Of a DNA stretch of 64,000 nucleotides, positions 45,017-57,300 are shown piece by piece (position 1 is the first letter of the stretch; the number at the start of each line of letters is the position of its first letter). The stretch comes from Gigaspora margarita (Eukaryota > Glomeromycota > Glomeromycetes > Diversisporales > Gigasporaceae), in NCBI GenBank assembly GCA_009809945.1, contig WTPW01000412.1:89686-153685 (forward strand), written 5' to 3'. The notes below the pieces were generated by a model that saw only the letters and a program-made list of their open reading frames with translations, did not search any database and was not told where the DNA came from. The translations under genes were made by a program, and so were the position numbers.

Positions 45017-46260
45017 CTATTTTAAAGTTGTTTCTTTATTAAATTCAATATCAAAAATTCTGTTATTGAAACCTTGTTTATTTCCTTTCTTAAAAATACG
45101 TATAATGTTCCCTTTTCCAATTCTTGGATCAATTGAATCTTCTTCAAATTTTATAATGAATCTAACTCTTCGAATAAATGCTTTAATGTCAATTGAAGAA
45201 TTACGTTCTCTTAAATTTTTATAAAGGTTCTCAATAGGTCCATTAGCAGTTATACAAATATACATTGCAACAATCTTTGTTTTTCCATATTTATATCTAT
45301 TAGACAATGATTTTTATCAGTTAGTTATAAAAAATTTGTTCAACTAATATTTGATCCATAAAAATCATCTAATAGAATTGCTGTATTTCGTTTATAATCA
45401 AATTTATCATTATTGTAATTTTCAAATTGTTTGATATTATCTTTTTGGTATATTTCAGAAAATAATTCTTTAAAAAGATTTTCTTTTCTGTGTCTGTATT
45501 ACCATAAATATAGATTATACAAGGCTTCCAAAATTAATTAACTTCTTTTAATGGATTAATTGTTTGTTTTTTTAGTAGCTCTTGCAATATTCTATAAACC
45601 TTGGGTTGTTTGTTCCCAATTTTTATATTTATATGCATATTTAGCAATTACTTAATCAACATCTTTCTCACTCATTACTTCTTTAACTGCCATTTCATAG
45701 TAAATTTCTTCTTTATTATTGGATTCTGGTTTTTTTTATTTTTAAATTTATTTTTATCAAAAATAAATTCAAAAGAACCAGCAATATTAGAATCTTCACT
45801 TATGCGTACAAAAGTTCTTTCACAAGTTTCATTATATTTTTTGCATATTTTTGAAAGATCAAATAAATCACATTTACACTTTTGATAATTAGGATTTTTG
45901 TACCTGTTATATTCTTTTCCAGTATATGCTAAACAATCATTATCTGTTCCATTTGCAAATTCAATATGAATTTTAGCTTCAAAAATTTCTTTGATTCCAG
46001 ATCCCTTTTGTGTAAATGAATCATAACTTCCAAGATGTAATTGTCCTTTATGTACTCTAGCAAAACCTTGTACATGATGTTTACCAGGTTCTTTGGAATT
46101 ATAATTCAATTCAAATTGAAATTTCAAAATAGAAAATGGATATGATTTGTCATTAAAAAGATTTGTAATATGTGAATATATAGTATCAAGTTTTTCATAT
46201 AAAGTGAAATTAAATTTTCTAAAGTGAGTTTCAGAAGTTATTTTAGTTATTTTTTAAATT
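45017..46260 (-). pseudogene. Endogenous CRESS-DNA-virus-type replication protein (Rep), broken
   Basis: Rep proteins of circular single-stranded DNA viruses start rolling-circle replication with an HUH endonuclease and unwind DNA with a superfamily 3 helicase. Visible here on the minus strand: a motif I-like FTLY segment (about 46205-46216), motif II HVQGF (about 46063-46080), a HIEFANGT segment, motif III YTGKE (about 45910-45925), then in other frames a Walker A region (YGNTDTEKK, about 45487-45515), a Walker B region (LLDDFYG, about 45354-45376) and motif C (CITAN, about 45250-45265). The endonuclease half is one open frame to 45675; the helicase half is spread over other frames with stops near 45580, 45620 and 45310-45330, so at least three breaks. 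No capsid gene is seen. Walker A lacks the canonical glycine/lysine arrangement. Related Rep-like sequences are known from several fungal genomes. Confidence 0.8.
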
Positions 46261-47583
46261 ACATAATAAAAATTCTAGTAGGAAATTAAATTACATACTA
46301 GAATTAAATCAATATTTAAAAAATTTAAATAAATTCATCAAACAAAGAATTGTGATTTACATAAAAATTTATTAATGAAATCATTCTTTAGTTATTAAGT
46401 AAAGTTGTAGTTTGAGTAAAAAAAATATGAGTTTCTTAGTACGACTTTTGTTAATTTATTAATAAAATATTTTTCTACGGCCAAAAAACGTTTCAAAACA
46501 TATATAAAAAATGATCTGCAAAGATATTATAAATATTTTATAATGAAAAAATTGCCAATTTTGCCAAAATCGTTCCAAACCCACCAAACTTCATAAAAAA
46601 AATTCTATGCATTATCTTTACTGATAGATGAAATTTGAACACATGTTGTTAAGTAAGTTCCCAAGAAAACTGAGAAAACCAAGAATTTTTTGTGCTCTTC
46701 ATCAAAAATTTTCGTATCTAGAAACAAATATGAAAATTTCTTATCATTTCATCAATATTGAAACTAGAAATCTGAAATTTTAAATGTGAATAGTTTAATA
46801 TCATATATACCAACTTACTTAGTAGCATTTTTGAGGTTTCATTTTGAGAAAGTGCTTCCAGAAGCATTTGAAATTTAGAGAAAAACTTGCGAAAATGTAT
46901 GCATCTAAATTTACAAAAACGTTGATATCTCTGCGAGTTTTTGAGCATTTTCCATAAAATTTCGGATTCAAATGCTCTAAGATATGATGATTTAGGTTAC
47001 TTAGAAGCGTTTTTGATATTCTATTAGTAAATTGTTTTGAAAACAATCATCGTATAGTGGGTTATCTTAAAAAAAGCATGACGTTAAAAATAATTTTTTA
47101 AATAATTGTTATTGTTGTAAATAAACTATATTCTCAATAACAGATTAATAAACCCTGTAAAAATAAGACTATAGTCAAGAAATAGTTATAAAGTAATAAT
47201 TATTTCTATTATAAGAACAATTCTGTTCTTGGGGTTCACTCAAGCAAACTGTAATTTTTTATGAGGTTGACTCAAAAGAGAAATTCAGTCTTTTTATATT
47301 TTTTTACTTGATCTACAGAATGTTCTAGCACATTTATAGGAGCGTCAGTTTATTTGATATTTGAGTAAGATTTGAATGAGTTGGCTCAACAAATTTACTA
47401 ATAAAAACATAGTAGTAAGTTGTAAGTTACTATTATATACTTTTTTAGTCTATTTTTACTATGTCTAATTAATTAGTAATTTGACTCAACTCAATAACGC
47501 AGGGTGGATAGAGCGTCAATTTATTTGACACATATTAAATTATATGTAAATCATTTTGTATATCATTTTAACTGCGATGTAAT
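46261..47583. other. AT-rich, no gene seen
   Basis: No convincing frame. Two similar stretches near 46800-46870 and 46970-47040 (cttacttag-agcatttttga-ttctat) suggest a weak internal duplication. Confidence 0.45.
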
Positions 47584-47651
47584 TTTTTTTATTATTATAT
47601 ATTTGTTTATTACTATTGATATGAGCCTTCTGTAATACTAAAAAAAAGAAT
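47584..47651. repeat. 70-bp dispersed repeat, copy 2
   Basis: Same as 29886-29954, ending taatactaaaaaaaaga. Confidence 0.75.
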
Positions 47652-47776
47652 TAATTTAAGATTAAAAAAGTTGAACTCAGTTTTGACTTTCTTTAATATT
47701 AAATCTACAGGCTTTGTTTAACAAATATAATCTAAACATACTATTAATCTTAAGAACAAACTCGCTTATTAAAGAT

Positions 47777-47992
47777 CTAACTACAAAAAAAAACTATTTC
47801 TTTTGTTTTAAAGATTCTTATATAGTATAAGTAACAACTAAATTTAAAAAAAAAAACATTCTTTTTATAATCACAATTAATACCCTTCTGGTCTTTTAGA
47901 TCATAGTATTGAGCTTTTTTTTTTCTTTGTGTATTAGATATAGTAGTAAATTCATCAGTTTGCTGTATAGACATCTTGCTTTCTTCTTTCAT
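47777..47992 (-). CDS. Short hydrophilic frame, doubtful
   Basis: A 71-codon minus frame starts with an ATG. Its first 48 residues (MKEESKMSIQQTDEFTTISN, then QRKKKAQYYDLKDQKG) look like a hydrophilic exon; the remainder is encoded by poly-T sequence and is implausible. It may be a first exon or a fragment of a decayed gene. No family recognised. Confidence 0.2.
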   Translation of the reverse strand: MKEESKMSIQQTDEFTTISNTQRKKKAQYYDLKDQKGINCDYKKNVFFFKFSCYLYYIRIFKTKEIVFFCS

Positions 47993-48760
47993 ACTAAAAA
48001 TAAAATTTTAGTATAAAGAAATAGCAATAAACGCTTTTTAGCTAAGTTCTGAATTACCTAACTAATTACTGAATTATTTAATAGTATATTAAACAGAAAA
48101 TATACTTTTAGTTTTATTATGTTATAACTTTTGCCAATTGGTATTTGTGGCTGCCAATTTAATTTTGTAACTGCAAAGCATTATGTCATATATAACATAT
48201 TTGCATGTTAATTATCCAATAAATTAAACCTGCTATACTCAATTCAACTATATAATAAAGCTATAAAAATGTATAGGTCATAAAATAATCCTAAAAATGC
48301 TTGTTAAAACAGAATAGAAAAAATTTACAAATATAAACCATATACTTTGTTTCATTTTTGTAAAACTCTGTTCCTGGTACTATTAAAATTTAATAGTAAA
48401 AGTATGCTATAGATTATTATAAATATTATAACAAGCCTGTAGGGGCCCATGGGCCCATTTTCAAAACCTGGTTCAAGACTAGGCATTTAATCAACCTTAG
48501 TATAAACTTAGCCTACTTATAAATAGATCAAAATATTGAGCCTAGTTTTGACCCAAATACTACTTAACCCACAAATCTACAGAGTTAAACTAGCCTATTC
48601 TGAACTCTATATAATATTATTTATAGATGCCTTCTTAGAACTATCAAATAAATTGATAGTTCTAATTGTTTATTTTGGTAAAATAATATGCATTACTTAT
48701 AAACAAATAGTAAAAATTATGAAAAATAAACTAACTTTATGATTAAGATTATTATTATTT
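47993..48760. other. No gene seen
   Basis: AT-rich. A GGGGCCCATGGGCCCATT palindrome lies at 48442-48459, with aacctggttc nearby, possibly a transposon end. Confidence 0.45.
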
Positions 48761-48762
48761 TT

Positions 48763-49865
48763 TTTTTTTTGAAATGCTCGCCTTTGGACTTAAAAATTTT
48801 ATTCAAGATATTAGGACCATCAGCAATCCACATAGGAATTAACGGCATTTGTTATATGAATAAGAATACAACTAGTCTCCCCTGCAACTTTTGGTTGTCT
48901 ATTTAAGTAGCCACCTGAAGGTTCTACACTAGCTGTCATACCTGCAACCCACATACTAGCATTGTCTAATTAAATCCTTTAGTCTTTGTTCCTTCTGCCA
49001 ACCCATTTTGTATCACTAGAACATAACGTTCCAGATTCTTGCTCTATCATCTTAGAACCTAGCCAGATATTCCTGGCCCTGTAATCCTTGGCAGGAAACT
49101 TGGTAGAGCAATACCATTCCTAGTACCAGTATTATCTACACTTTTTCGATAACTTATATATCTACTGAGAAGGACCCCTTGTAGTCAGGGATTATTCTTA
49201 AACTGCTACTGTTTTCTACTTTTGCTTTTGTGAAGTTCACTAAACTCCAGTACTACCATTTTCTTACCAGGATCCTTTTTATTAAAATTCCAAACTACCA
49301 ATCCAGTGGGCTAGAAAAATTAGTCAGCTAGGCTTTAGGGTGCTTTTATGGCTCCCTTTCCTTGGTACTTACTTCTATAATATAGATTCTTTTTCCTTCA
49401 GTGCAACTCTGGTGCCAGGTTGGTATGCCCCTTTGCTATAGAGGCTTTTGCCTATTCAGTCTTTTGGTTAGTCACTATCCGGTTCCTATAGTACTGTCAA
49501 AAGTCCTGCTACCTCTTTACTCAGATCTTGCCAAGCCTATTTCCTTTTTTATTCTACTTGTCCTAGGATTTCTGCACCTTCTTTTTTCTCATATAATGAT
49601 ATCCAAGTCAGTCTGCTTCCAGTTGCCTAGTTGCTTTTTTTTTCTTTTGTATAATATCATGCAAGTCAGTTGGCTCTTGATAATAAGTGAGATCCTGATT
49701 ACAAATCTACTGACCCAATTTTGTATCACAGAATGCAATTATACTATAATGCAGATAGTGTAATATTAAAGATAAACTTTTTCTCTGTGGGAATCAAACT
49801 CAGAACCATCTTGTTACATAGGCTTTGGGGTGACAACAACCCAACTACACTATATCAGCACACTA
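48763..49865 (-). mobile_element. Long tRNA-headed SINE, second copy
   Basis: Minus strand: tRNA-like head near 49800-49865 (gtagttgggttgttgtcacc; B-box-like GAGTTTGATTCCC), a body that aligns with 24950-26035 (plus-strand view: caacttttggttgtcta, gaaggttctacactagctg, catacctgcaaccca) and a tail TTGAATAAAATTTTTAAGTC(CAAAGGCGAGC) with poly(A) at 48757-48770. More diverged than the 25-kb copy. The target duplication is unclear. Frames inside it (49401-49763) are incidental. Confidence 0.75.
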
Positions 49866-49869
49866 GGGT

Positions 49870-51000
49870 TCGAGCATGGGTAAAAAAATTAGGCATGCCT
49901 TAAAGAATATACCCTGAGTTGTGGCATGTCCTTTTGTATATAAAAATACTATAAGCGGTGCTTTGTACCACCTATCTTATTTAGTATTTTTTTAGTTTGT
50001 ACTATAATTATTGTTTTCTATTATCATTTTAGTAAAAAATTCTGTTGCTAGTTTGTATTGGAATTATAGTAATTTCTATTGTAAATTATTGTAAAAAATT
50101 CTTTCAACAACACATAACAGTCACCCGATTTGTTACACAGATCACGAGGTAAATTTTTTTATATGAAATTTGAGTGATCGACACTCATATGAAAAAATTG
50201 ATTTTTATAGTAAATTGCAACGGTAGGCCTTTTTCGATTACTATTTTTCAAGGGTCTCTAAAAAGGAAACTGCATTTAGGATCATGTTCCCAAATCACAA
50301 AAATAAATATTTTTTCATAATTGTGTTTAGGATGAGGTATAAAGCAAACTCAAGAAACATCATGCCTATGAAGTTGGCCTATTGTTTCAATTTTATATAT
50401 ACTTCTAATGAAAATTCAACTTACTAGAATTTTTTTTCAAATTTGAAAATAACAGGTACTGAATCTTGGCAAGTATAGAGTCTATTCTCACGAAACCAAA
50501 TCTTAAATTATAAGCTCTACATTTCTAAATTTTTTAACCATTAAACCTAATTAATATAAATACTTTTTGAAAGCTTTAGTCCTTACCAGTTCAACTCCAG
50601 CAGATTCAGCTTTTGCCAATCTTTGTCTATACTATAAACCAAAAATTAGATGCGAAGTTTCTTAATTACTTTTGTATTTGATGAATAAATGCTTAAACGT
50701 TGAACTAAAGATAGTCGAAGTAAATATAAAGTGGTGAAATAGTTTTGACTCTATTGGTGAAACTAGGGTTGAGTTAGTGAAACTAATTTCACCAGTGTCT
50801 TTATACAGAAAGTTTGCTTTTGTTTTTTATCAGAGAGCCAAGGATTTGTTTTTGCGGTTAGACGCCACCACGTAAAAAAGGTTTCGCCTAACAACTAAGG
50901 TATGAATGATTCGAATTAATTATTCTGTTTAGTTATTAATAGTGAATATGAAAGGAAAAAACGCATTCATTATCAAAATTGCAGGATAATAGTCCAGACA
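49870..51000. other. Intergenic, no gene seen
   Basis: AT-rich. Near 49866 a TAGGGTTCGAGCATGGG...GGCATGCC segment looks like another hAT end. Confidence 0.45.
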
Positions 51001-51004
51001 GAAG

Positions 51005-51240
51005 ATTCCAGCTCGTGGATAGAAAAACGAACATATTTCAGAAGGTGATATTTTTGGATTTATGCCTTATGTTGCACCTGAAAATTTATTAGGATAACAG
51101 CTGTTAAAACTGATTCATAATCAATTTGTAGACATTATCAATCTAAACAAAATGTTTGGTCTGTTTATTGTTACGTAATGGGAGTTAAAAATGAAACAAG
51201 TCATTATTTTGATTCTATTTTCGCATTCTAGTTTCGAGCA
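51005..51240 (+). pseudogene. Protein kinase fragment
   Basis: A short frame reads EGDIFGFMPYVAPENLLG (51040-51093), matching the activation-segment end GxxPYxAPEvLrG of kinases of the type that ends the 1953-3742 gene. Downstream, broken frames keep weak traces of the following helix (KCLVCLL, MGVKNETSHYFDS). No catalytic loop or glycine loop remains. About 80 codons of a dead kinase, if real. Confidence 0.4.
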
Positions 51241-51633
51241 GCATGGGACTTCTTTTTTTTTTAAAAAAAAAAATTTTTTTAAATGTCCAAAAATTTATGT
51301 AAGGATCAATTGATAATTTGTACAGCATTTGTATTTGCAGACTATTTAATTGTGATCAATAATAATTCAATTGTTTCGATTGTTAAAATCGAAGGTTAAT
51401 AAATTTTTATTAAAAATTCAACAAAAATAAATACAAGGGCAATGAATATCAACTCGAAGTAGAACAGTCATTGAAACCAGTGATGGACAATTTCAATGTC
51501 ATCTCATTTTTTTGAAGTGACCTATGTCACTTCATATATGATCACGTGATGTATTTTATAATAAACATCATTACGTGGTTATGTCACTTCGATGTCACTT
51601 TAATGTCACTGTTCATCACTGATTGAAACTACC

Positions 51634-52737
51634 TAGTGTTCCGACCGTCTCAAAAATCCAAACTCGAGTCATCCGCAGGTCACCCACCCGGGTGAGTCCT
51701 GATAATAGAAAAAATTCTGCTACACCCGCGGGTGACCGACCTGTATTTTACTTATTTGCAGGGTAATACAAACCCAATTTTGTAAATAAACTAAGCGCAT
51801 GAGATAAAAATTTAAAAGTTAGGACCATAAAGTTAGAGTCTTTAGGATTAGGATGATGTTTACTATATGTAAAATATCATTCCCGAGATCATTAAAATTC
51901 TCTGTCATTTTCTAAAATGATGCCTATGTACCCTCAATAAAATTTTATTGGTTATGTTTAAACAATTTTATAATGGCTCCAAGATGATATATTATGAATT
52001 ACAAAGAAGTTTACAAGTGATTGTGTGATTTTTATTTTTGTTTAATGTATATCGATACATCAAATCAAGAATATTGAAAGTACGTATATACGTAAATAAT
52101 ATGTCCATTCCATTTTTGATAGATTATTGCTATATGTACTATGGTAAATGATTTATATTTTTATTAGTTGAGATTCAAGTGTGTGAAAAGCTCTAATATA
52201 TAGTTACTTCACTCTTGATATTGCAGATATGGATGACCTGACAGGTGACCCGTGAGCAGGGACCCTAAAAAATTTCGAAAAGATTAGAAAACAATAAATC
52301 GCAATTTTTAGTGAATTTTGCTCTATAAAACAATATTACGGCTTTTTTATGCATTGTAAGTTACATGAAAATTTGATTGGCCAGCTATTTTAATATGCCA
52401 ATCACATTCACGTATTTGGTGTAACTATACCTACTAAAACATCTAAAAAGTTCTGTTGTAGACTATGAATAAACATCGAAACATTCCAAATTTTAATCAG
52501 CAAAAATAATAACAAAATTAGGCAATTTAACACGATAAAAAAAGCATTTTATTGATATCACAATAAAAAAACATTTTTTGCTATTGCCCAAAACATTTTT
52601 TGCTGTTTTTAAAAACAATTTTCTAGAGTCCCTGCTCGCAGGTGCCCACAAGTTGACCACCTGGGTAACTATAGTTTTAAACCAGACCACCTGCACCCGC
52701 AGGTGGCCCGGTGAGGCCTACCTGGGTTAGAACACTA
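51634..52737. mobile_element. hAT-like non-autonomous element
   Basis: Ends TAGTGTTCCGACCGTC and GGTTAGAACACTA; AAACTACC at 51626-51633 and 52738-52745, perfect. Both ends carry repeated CCCGCAGGTGACC-like motifs (51670-51740, 52635-52720). 1104 bp, with a MITE inside. The end TAGTGTTC is shared with the autonomous-type hAT at 10521. Confidence 0.92.
52257..52634. mobile_element. hAT-type MITE, CAGGGACC family, copy 2
   Basis: Starts CAGGGACCCTAAAAAATTTC, ends AGAGTCCCTG; aligns with 42878-43500 (shared gatagcaattttt, ttttttatgcat, attggccagctattttaat, gatatcacaataaaaaacattttttgc). Flanks CCCGTGAG / CTCGCAGG differ at four sites, all transitions, so the duplication is only plausible. Confidence 0.8.
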
Positions 52738-52869
52738 AAACTACCTAAATATTGGACATCAACTTGAGTTTAATAGCAATAGTATTATTGATATAAAAAA
52801 TCAAAGAAGGTATTTATAATATAGTATTATGATTCACAAAACTTTATCTGTTATTAATTATTTCTATCT

Positions 52870-53694
52870 TTATATACTAATTAAACTTATTTAGCACCTA
52901 AAAATACATTAAATTAACAAAATTATTTTTAGTTTACTTGAAATTTAGAGAATAGATGCATAATTTTGGATATTTGATCAAAAAAGTCAAATTTAAATAT
53001 CTTTTCTTCAAATTTCAAACAACTCTGCCAATTTAATGTATTTTTAGGTGCTAAACAAGTTTACTTAGTGCATAAAGTTAGAATTAATTAGCAAAATCTT
53101 GTGAGTCATAAGATTTTATAGAATTTTATTAATAAAATTCTATAAAATCTTATAATTCACAAGATTTTGCTAATTAATTCTAATTTCATGTGCTAAATAA
53201 ACTTGGTATGCATCTAAAAATACATCAAATTACTGAAAATTTTTTATTTTACTTGAATTTGAAGAAAAGATGCTTAAATTTGACTTTTTTGATCAAAAAA
53301 AATCTAAAATTATGCATCTATTTTCTAAATTACAAGTATAATAAAAATAATTCTGTTGATTTAATGTATTTTTAGATATTAACAAATTTATTTAGTGTAT
53401 AAAGATAGAATTAATTAATAAAAATTTGTAAATTATAAGATTTTATAGAATTTTATTATAATTCACAAAATTTTACTAATTAATTCTAACTTAATGTACT
53501 AAATAAACTTGTTAGTACCAAAAAATATATATAAATATATTTGAACTCAAATTAGTTTTCAAACTTTGAACCAGATTTGAACTGAACTCATAATTGAGTC
53601 TGAGTCTGGTTTGATGTTTAAAATTAGTAAAATTTAAAGTCTGAGTTTGGTTTTTGTTCTGATCCCAGACTGGACCTGAACTAGATCTAGAAGC
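52870..53694. repeat. Tandem array related to 32720-34071, with a hAT-like end
   Basis: Landmark caagtttacttagtgc at 53057 and a decayed copy at 53385, period about 328 bp, each unit an inverted repeat around ctaattaattctaa. The right end, ...GGACCTGAACTAGATCTAGAAGCACAA at about 53694, corresponds to the TAGTGCTTCTA end of 32553-42704. The left end was not found. Confidence 0.7.
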
Positions 53695-53870
53695 ACAAAT
53701 CACAATAATAATAAATAAAAACATCACAAGAGATTTCAAAAAAAAACTTGTTAGTTTTAAAATTAGAATGCAAATAGTAATATAAACATTTTAAATTTTA
53801 ATTAATATTACAAAGTTTTTTTTTATAAAAAAAAAAAATTGGGATAAAAAAATAATGCTTATTTTTGAAA

Positions 53871-54329
53871 CTATACAGTAGATGCATCTTCCATAGAAAC
53901 ATCATTCTGTTCAAGATCTGGTTTGGACTAAAAAAGAAGATAGTATTTTTTTAGAATCGCTCAAAATATTATAAATAATTTTTTTATACATACTTTTTTT
54001 AATTCTTTATATTTATAGTGGTAATACCATCGGTGTCGAACTTGAGTTGACTTCCAATATGCAGGTAGCCCTAATGACTGTTCCATATTTACCATCTGTT
54101 CCACTAATTCATTAACAATTTCTGGAGGCAATAATGAAGCATCTTTATAATTTTCAAGCTGTTTTAAGATTTGTTCTTCTTCATCTGTAGCTTTATGTTT
54201 TTTGTATTTTTTTGAAGGTGTTATATGAACTACAGATTCAGTTTCAGATACTAGCTGTATGTCTTCAATATTAGTTTCTTCAACCTCCATATTATGTGAT
54301 TCTGAAGCTTGTAGAGAACTGCTATTCAT
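53871..54329 (-). CDS. Small spliced gene next to the transposase-like gene
   Basis: Minus strand, ATG at 54327-54329, exon to 53994, a 66-bp intron (53928-53993; GTATGT ... TTTTAG), second exon 53871-53927 ending TAG. About 131 residues: an acidic, Ser/Glu-rich start, a basic PSKKYKKHKATDEEEQ stretch, a helical segment (PEIVNELVEQMVNMEQSLGL), then LPAYWKSTQVRHRWYYHYKY, aromatic and basic, and a short acidic tail (PDLEQNDVSMEDAST). No stop or frameshift. It lies about 50 bp downstream of the large transposase-like gene on the same strand, which suggests it is a companion ORF of the same element. Family and function not recognised; the W/Y/H/R-rich block could bind nucleic acid. Confidence 0.6.
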
Positions 54330-54382
54330 TACTTCTTTTTTTTATTTTTTACTTTTATAGGTATAAGGTTCCATTTACTTTT

Positions 54383-57300
54383 CTATTTTTTTGATCCAGT
54401 AGCAACAAAGGTTTCCATTGTTTTGATTCCTGATTGGTAGCAGGCAAACATTCGCTGGTATCCATCTTTAGTTAACTGTGTAGTTTCTGTAAATAAAGTA
54501 CATGTTTCTGATTGCATATCACTAAATCGTAATTTGAGTTCAAAAATTAGATTCCAAAGAGCTTCATTATGATTTTTAACAGATCGTGAGTTTTTGTTTA
54601 TTGGCTGATATTCAACAAACTCTGAAATTAACAAATCAAGTCTTTCATATTCTGATTGTGCTGATTTGATATTTTGCTTTAGATTATCAGGATTAGTTGC
54701 ACGTCCAGTCATGTTTTCCTTTACAAACTTTACACCAAAAGTTTCTAAAGCTTTATCAAAAGCAAAATAATGACCTTCTTGTGTTAAATTAATTGAGGGC
54801 ACTGTTTAAAGATCTTGAAAAAGTTGAAGCTTTTTTTTAAGGTCTATAAAAATCGTGCTACAGATTCAGCATATCTAAATTTTCTTGTTCTAGGAAATAA
54901 AGGAGCAAATACCATTAAGCTATGAATTTGCAAATCAAAATTTGCCATACGAATTCCAAGTTTATGTAATTTTAAGTACCCAGCCCATTGGTAAAAATTA
55001 TACTATATTTTTAGTAAGTTATTATTTTTTTTAGGAATATCATTAATAGCAATTTCATTTTCTTTAATATATAGATGAATTGCAGTTCCAACAGCAATCC
55101 AAATAAGCTCAAGTACTTGAAATATTGCTTGATAGTCAGCAATTTGTACAAGCCTGTCAAGAAATCGAACACCAAGCTATGTAGCAAGCCCAAAAAGTCC
55201 ATATCCTGAAAATGCGGCAATAAGTACACTACATATAGCTTTGTTCGTATGCCATTGTCCTAAAATACAATGTGCTATTTGCTCTTTATTCTTGTAGTCA
55301 TTTATTCGATGATAAATTGCTTCATCACAAACTAAATTTAATGCACCATTTTTTGTATATCCAAAATCTTCTAGAAACATGTCAACTGCATGATGAACAT
55401 GTTCATTTTTGCTAGGAGCTTCTCCTGGTTGAAAAATTACTACATTTGGTGGAGCTACAAATAATGCTGGATCAATATGTTTTCTAATAGCTATATCAAT
55501 ATCTTCAGTACCAAATGATGGCTTTTCTTTAATTAATTTAATAAAATAGCATCTAATTTTTTTTGCCATTCTTCTATTACAGAACTTATACCAAAAATGT
55601 TATTTCCCAATAAATCATTATTTAAGTTGGCAGATTCTGGACATTGAAACTGAAAAACCATCCGCAATGTTGCATGTGCAGTAGCACAAACAGCATCATA
55701 AATATTGCCATATTGAAAAGTAATATCCTTTGTGTCAATATTATCTATAACTGCAATATTTAAGATATTTGGACGCAAATCAAGTCTTGTTCGAGGATCT
55801 GTAGCCAATATTCTTTTTTTTTGAACACACACTTCATGATCTTTAACATATGAAACTACATTAACTTCATGAAGAATTTTATGAAGAAATCCTATCATTT
55901 TTGGTCGTCAGCAAAGTGAAGAAAGAATATGTGTAAACCATATTTTCCAGTGAGGGAAAGCAATACCAAGTAGCACAGAAACAAAAAATAGAGAAATTTT
56001 CATAATTTTTTTTTCATCTAATTGTGGTAAGGGCAAGTTCTGTTCTTTCCGTTTTCTAGCTAATACTTGTCTTCTTTTTTCTTTTATAACTGAAATTAAG
56101 CCTGTAAAAAAGTTTAAAAGTGAAGCTGGCATGGCACTATGATATTTATTTAGTAATTTTGGCTCTTTAATTAATGGTAATTTCAGTTTGAATTCAGACT
56201 GTGCATTTAATATAGAATATGCAAGCATTTCTCCAAAATTTTTGCATGTAGTTTTCTTTAGTTGCATTGCTTGTACTTCTGTAGGGATATTAATTTTTTT
56301 AATTTTAAATGCTATTTTTATTAGAAAAGGGCTAGGAACTATAAAAGCAGTAGAGAGTATACTTGTATTAACTATAGAAGCAGTAGAGGATACATTTGCA
56401 CTAATTATAGGGATAGTAGAGGATGTACTTGTACAACTTTGTACATTGGTTGTAATATTATTTAATATTTTAATAAGCTCTTTTAACAATTTAGTTTTTG
56501 CTATTTCATTATCAGATGCAGCAGTCTGTTCAATCCATTTACTAAATATATTTAAAGAAGATGCAGCATCATTATCATATTCTCCTTTTTCTATATATGA
56601 AACATGTCTTCTACTTTTTTCTAGCTGAATATGTAAATGACCTCCATGTGTTAGATTGCAATTGATGCAAATAAAACGAGGTTGTTTGTTAGTTAATGAT
56701 CCAATTAATAGCTCATTTGTAGTAATTGCTGGGCAATTGAATATTCCTCGACATGGGGCTTGAATTTTATGACTATATATAATTCGTGTATATATTGAAC
56801 ATGTTTTACCTCTTGTAAAAAAGCATTTGATTTTATTGCAAAATAAACAATAATGCCTTCAATATTACTTTCATCAATTGATAATTCTGACTTTATTTTT
56901 TTTTCCTGATTTACGTGAATGTAGTGAATTATCATAATTAAGATGATGATTACAAATACGTAGCACTGAAGTATCATTTCTAGCATTTTTTATAGCTTGA
57001 GAATCAACCTCCCATGCACCAGCTAGTTCATGCACTCTACGATTTGCCAGGGTGTTGCATTTTTGAATCATGTGTTGATCTTTATCATAATCAATAATTA
57101 CACAATAATGATTGATATTTTGGTTGTTAGAGTTATGAGAAACTGGTATTACAAACTCTTCTACAAATACTTCTTCATTTTTTGAACATTCATCATTACT
57201 CTCAATAAGTTCATTTGTTTTATCAGCTTCTCTTAATGATTGCAATTCTTCTTCACTATTTTTATCAGATTCAGATACTAATTTACTTGCTTTTTCTAAT

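Noticed and set aside
46718..47046. Two overlapping minus frames of about 75 codons
   Set aside because: Composition follows the AT-rich DNA, no motif, and no supporting splice or repeat structure.
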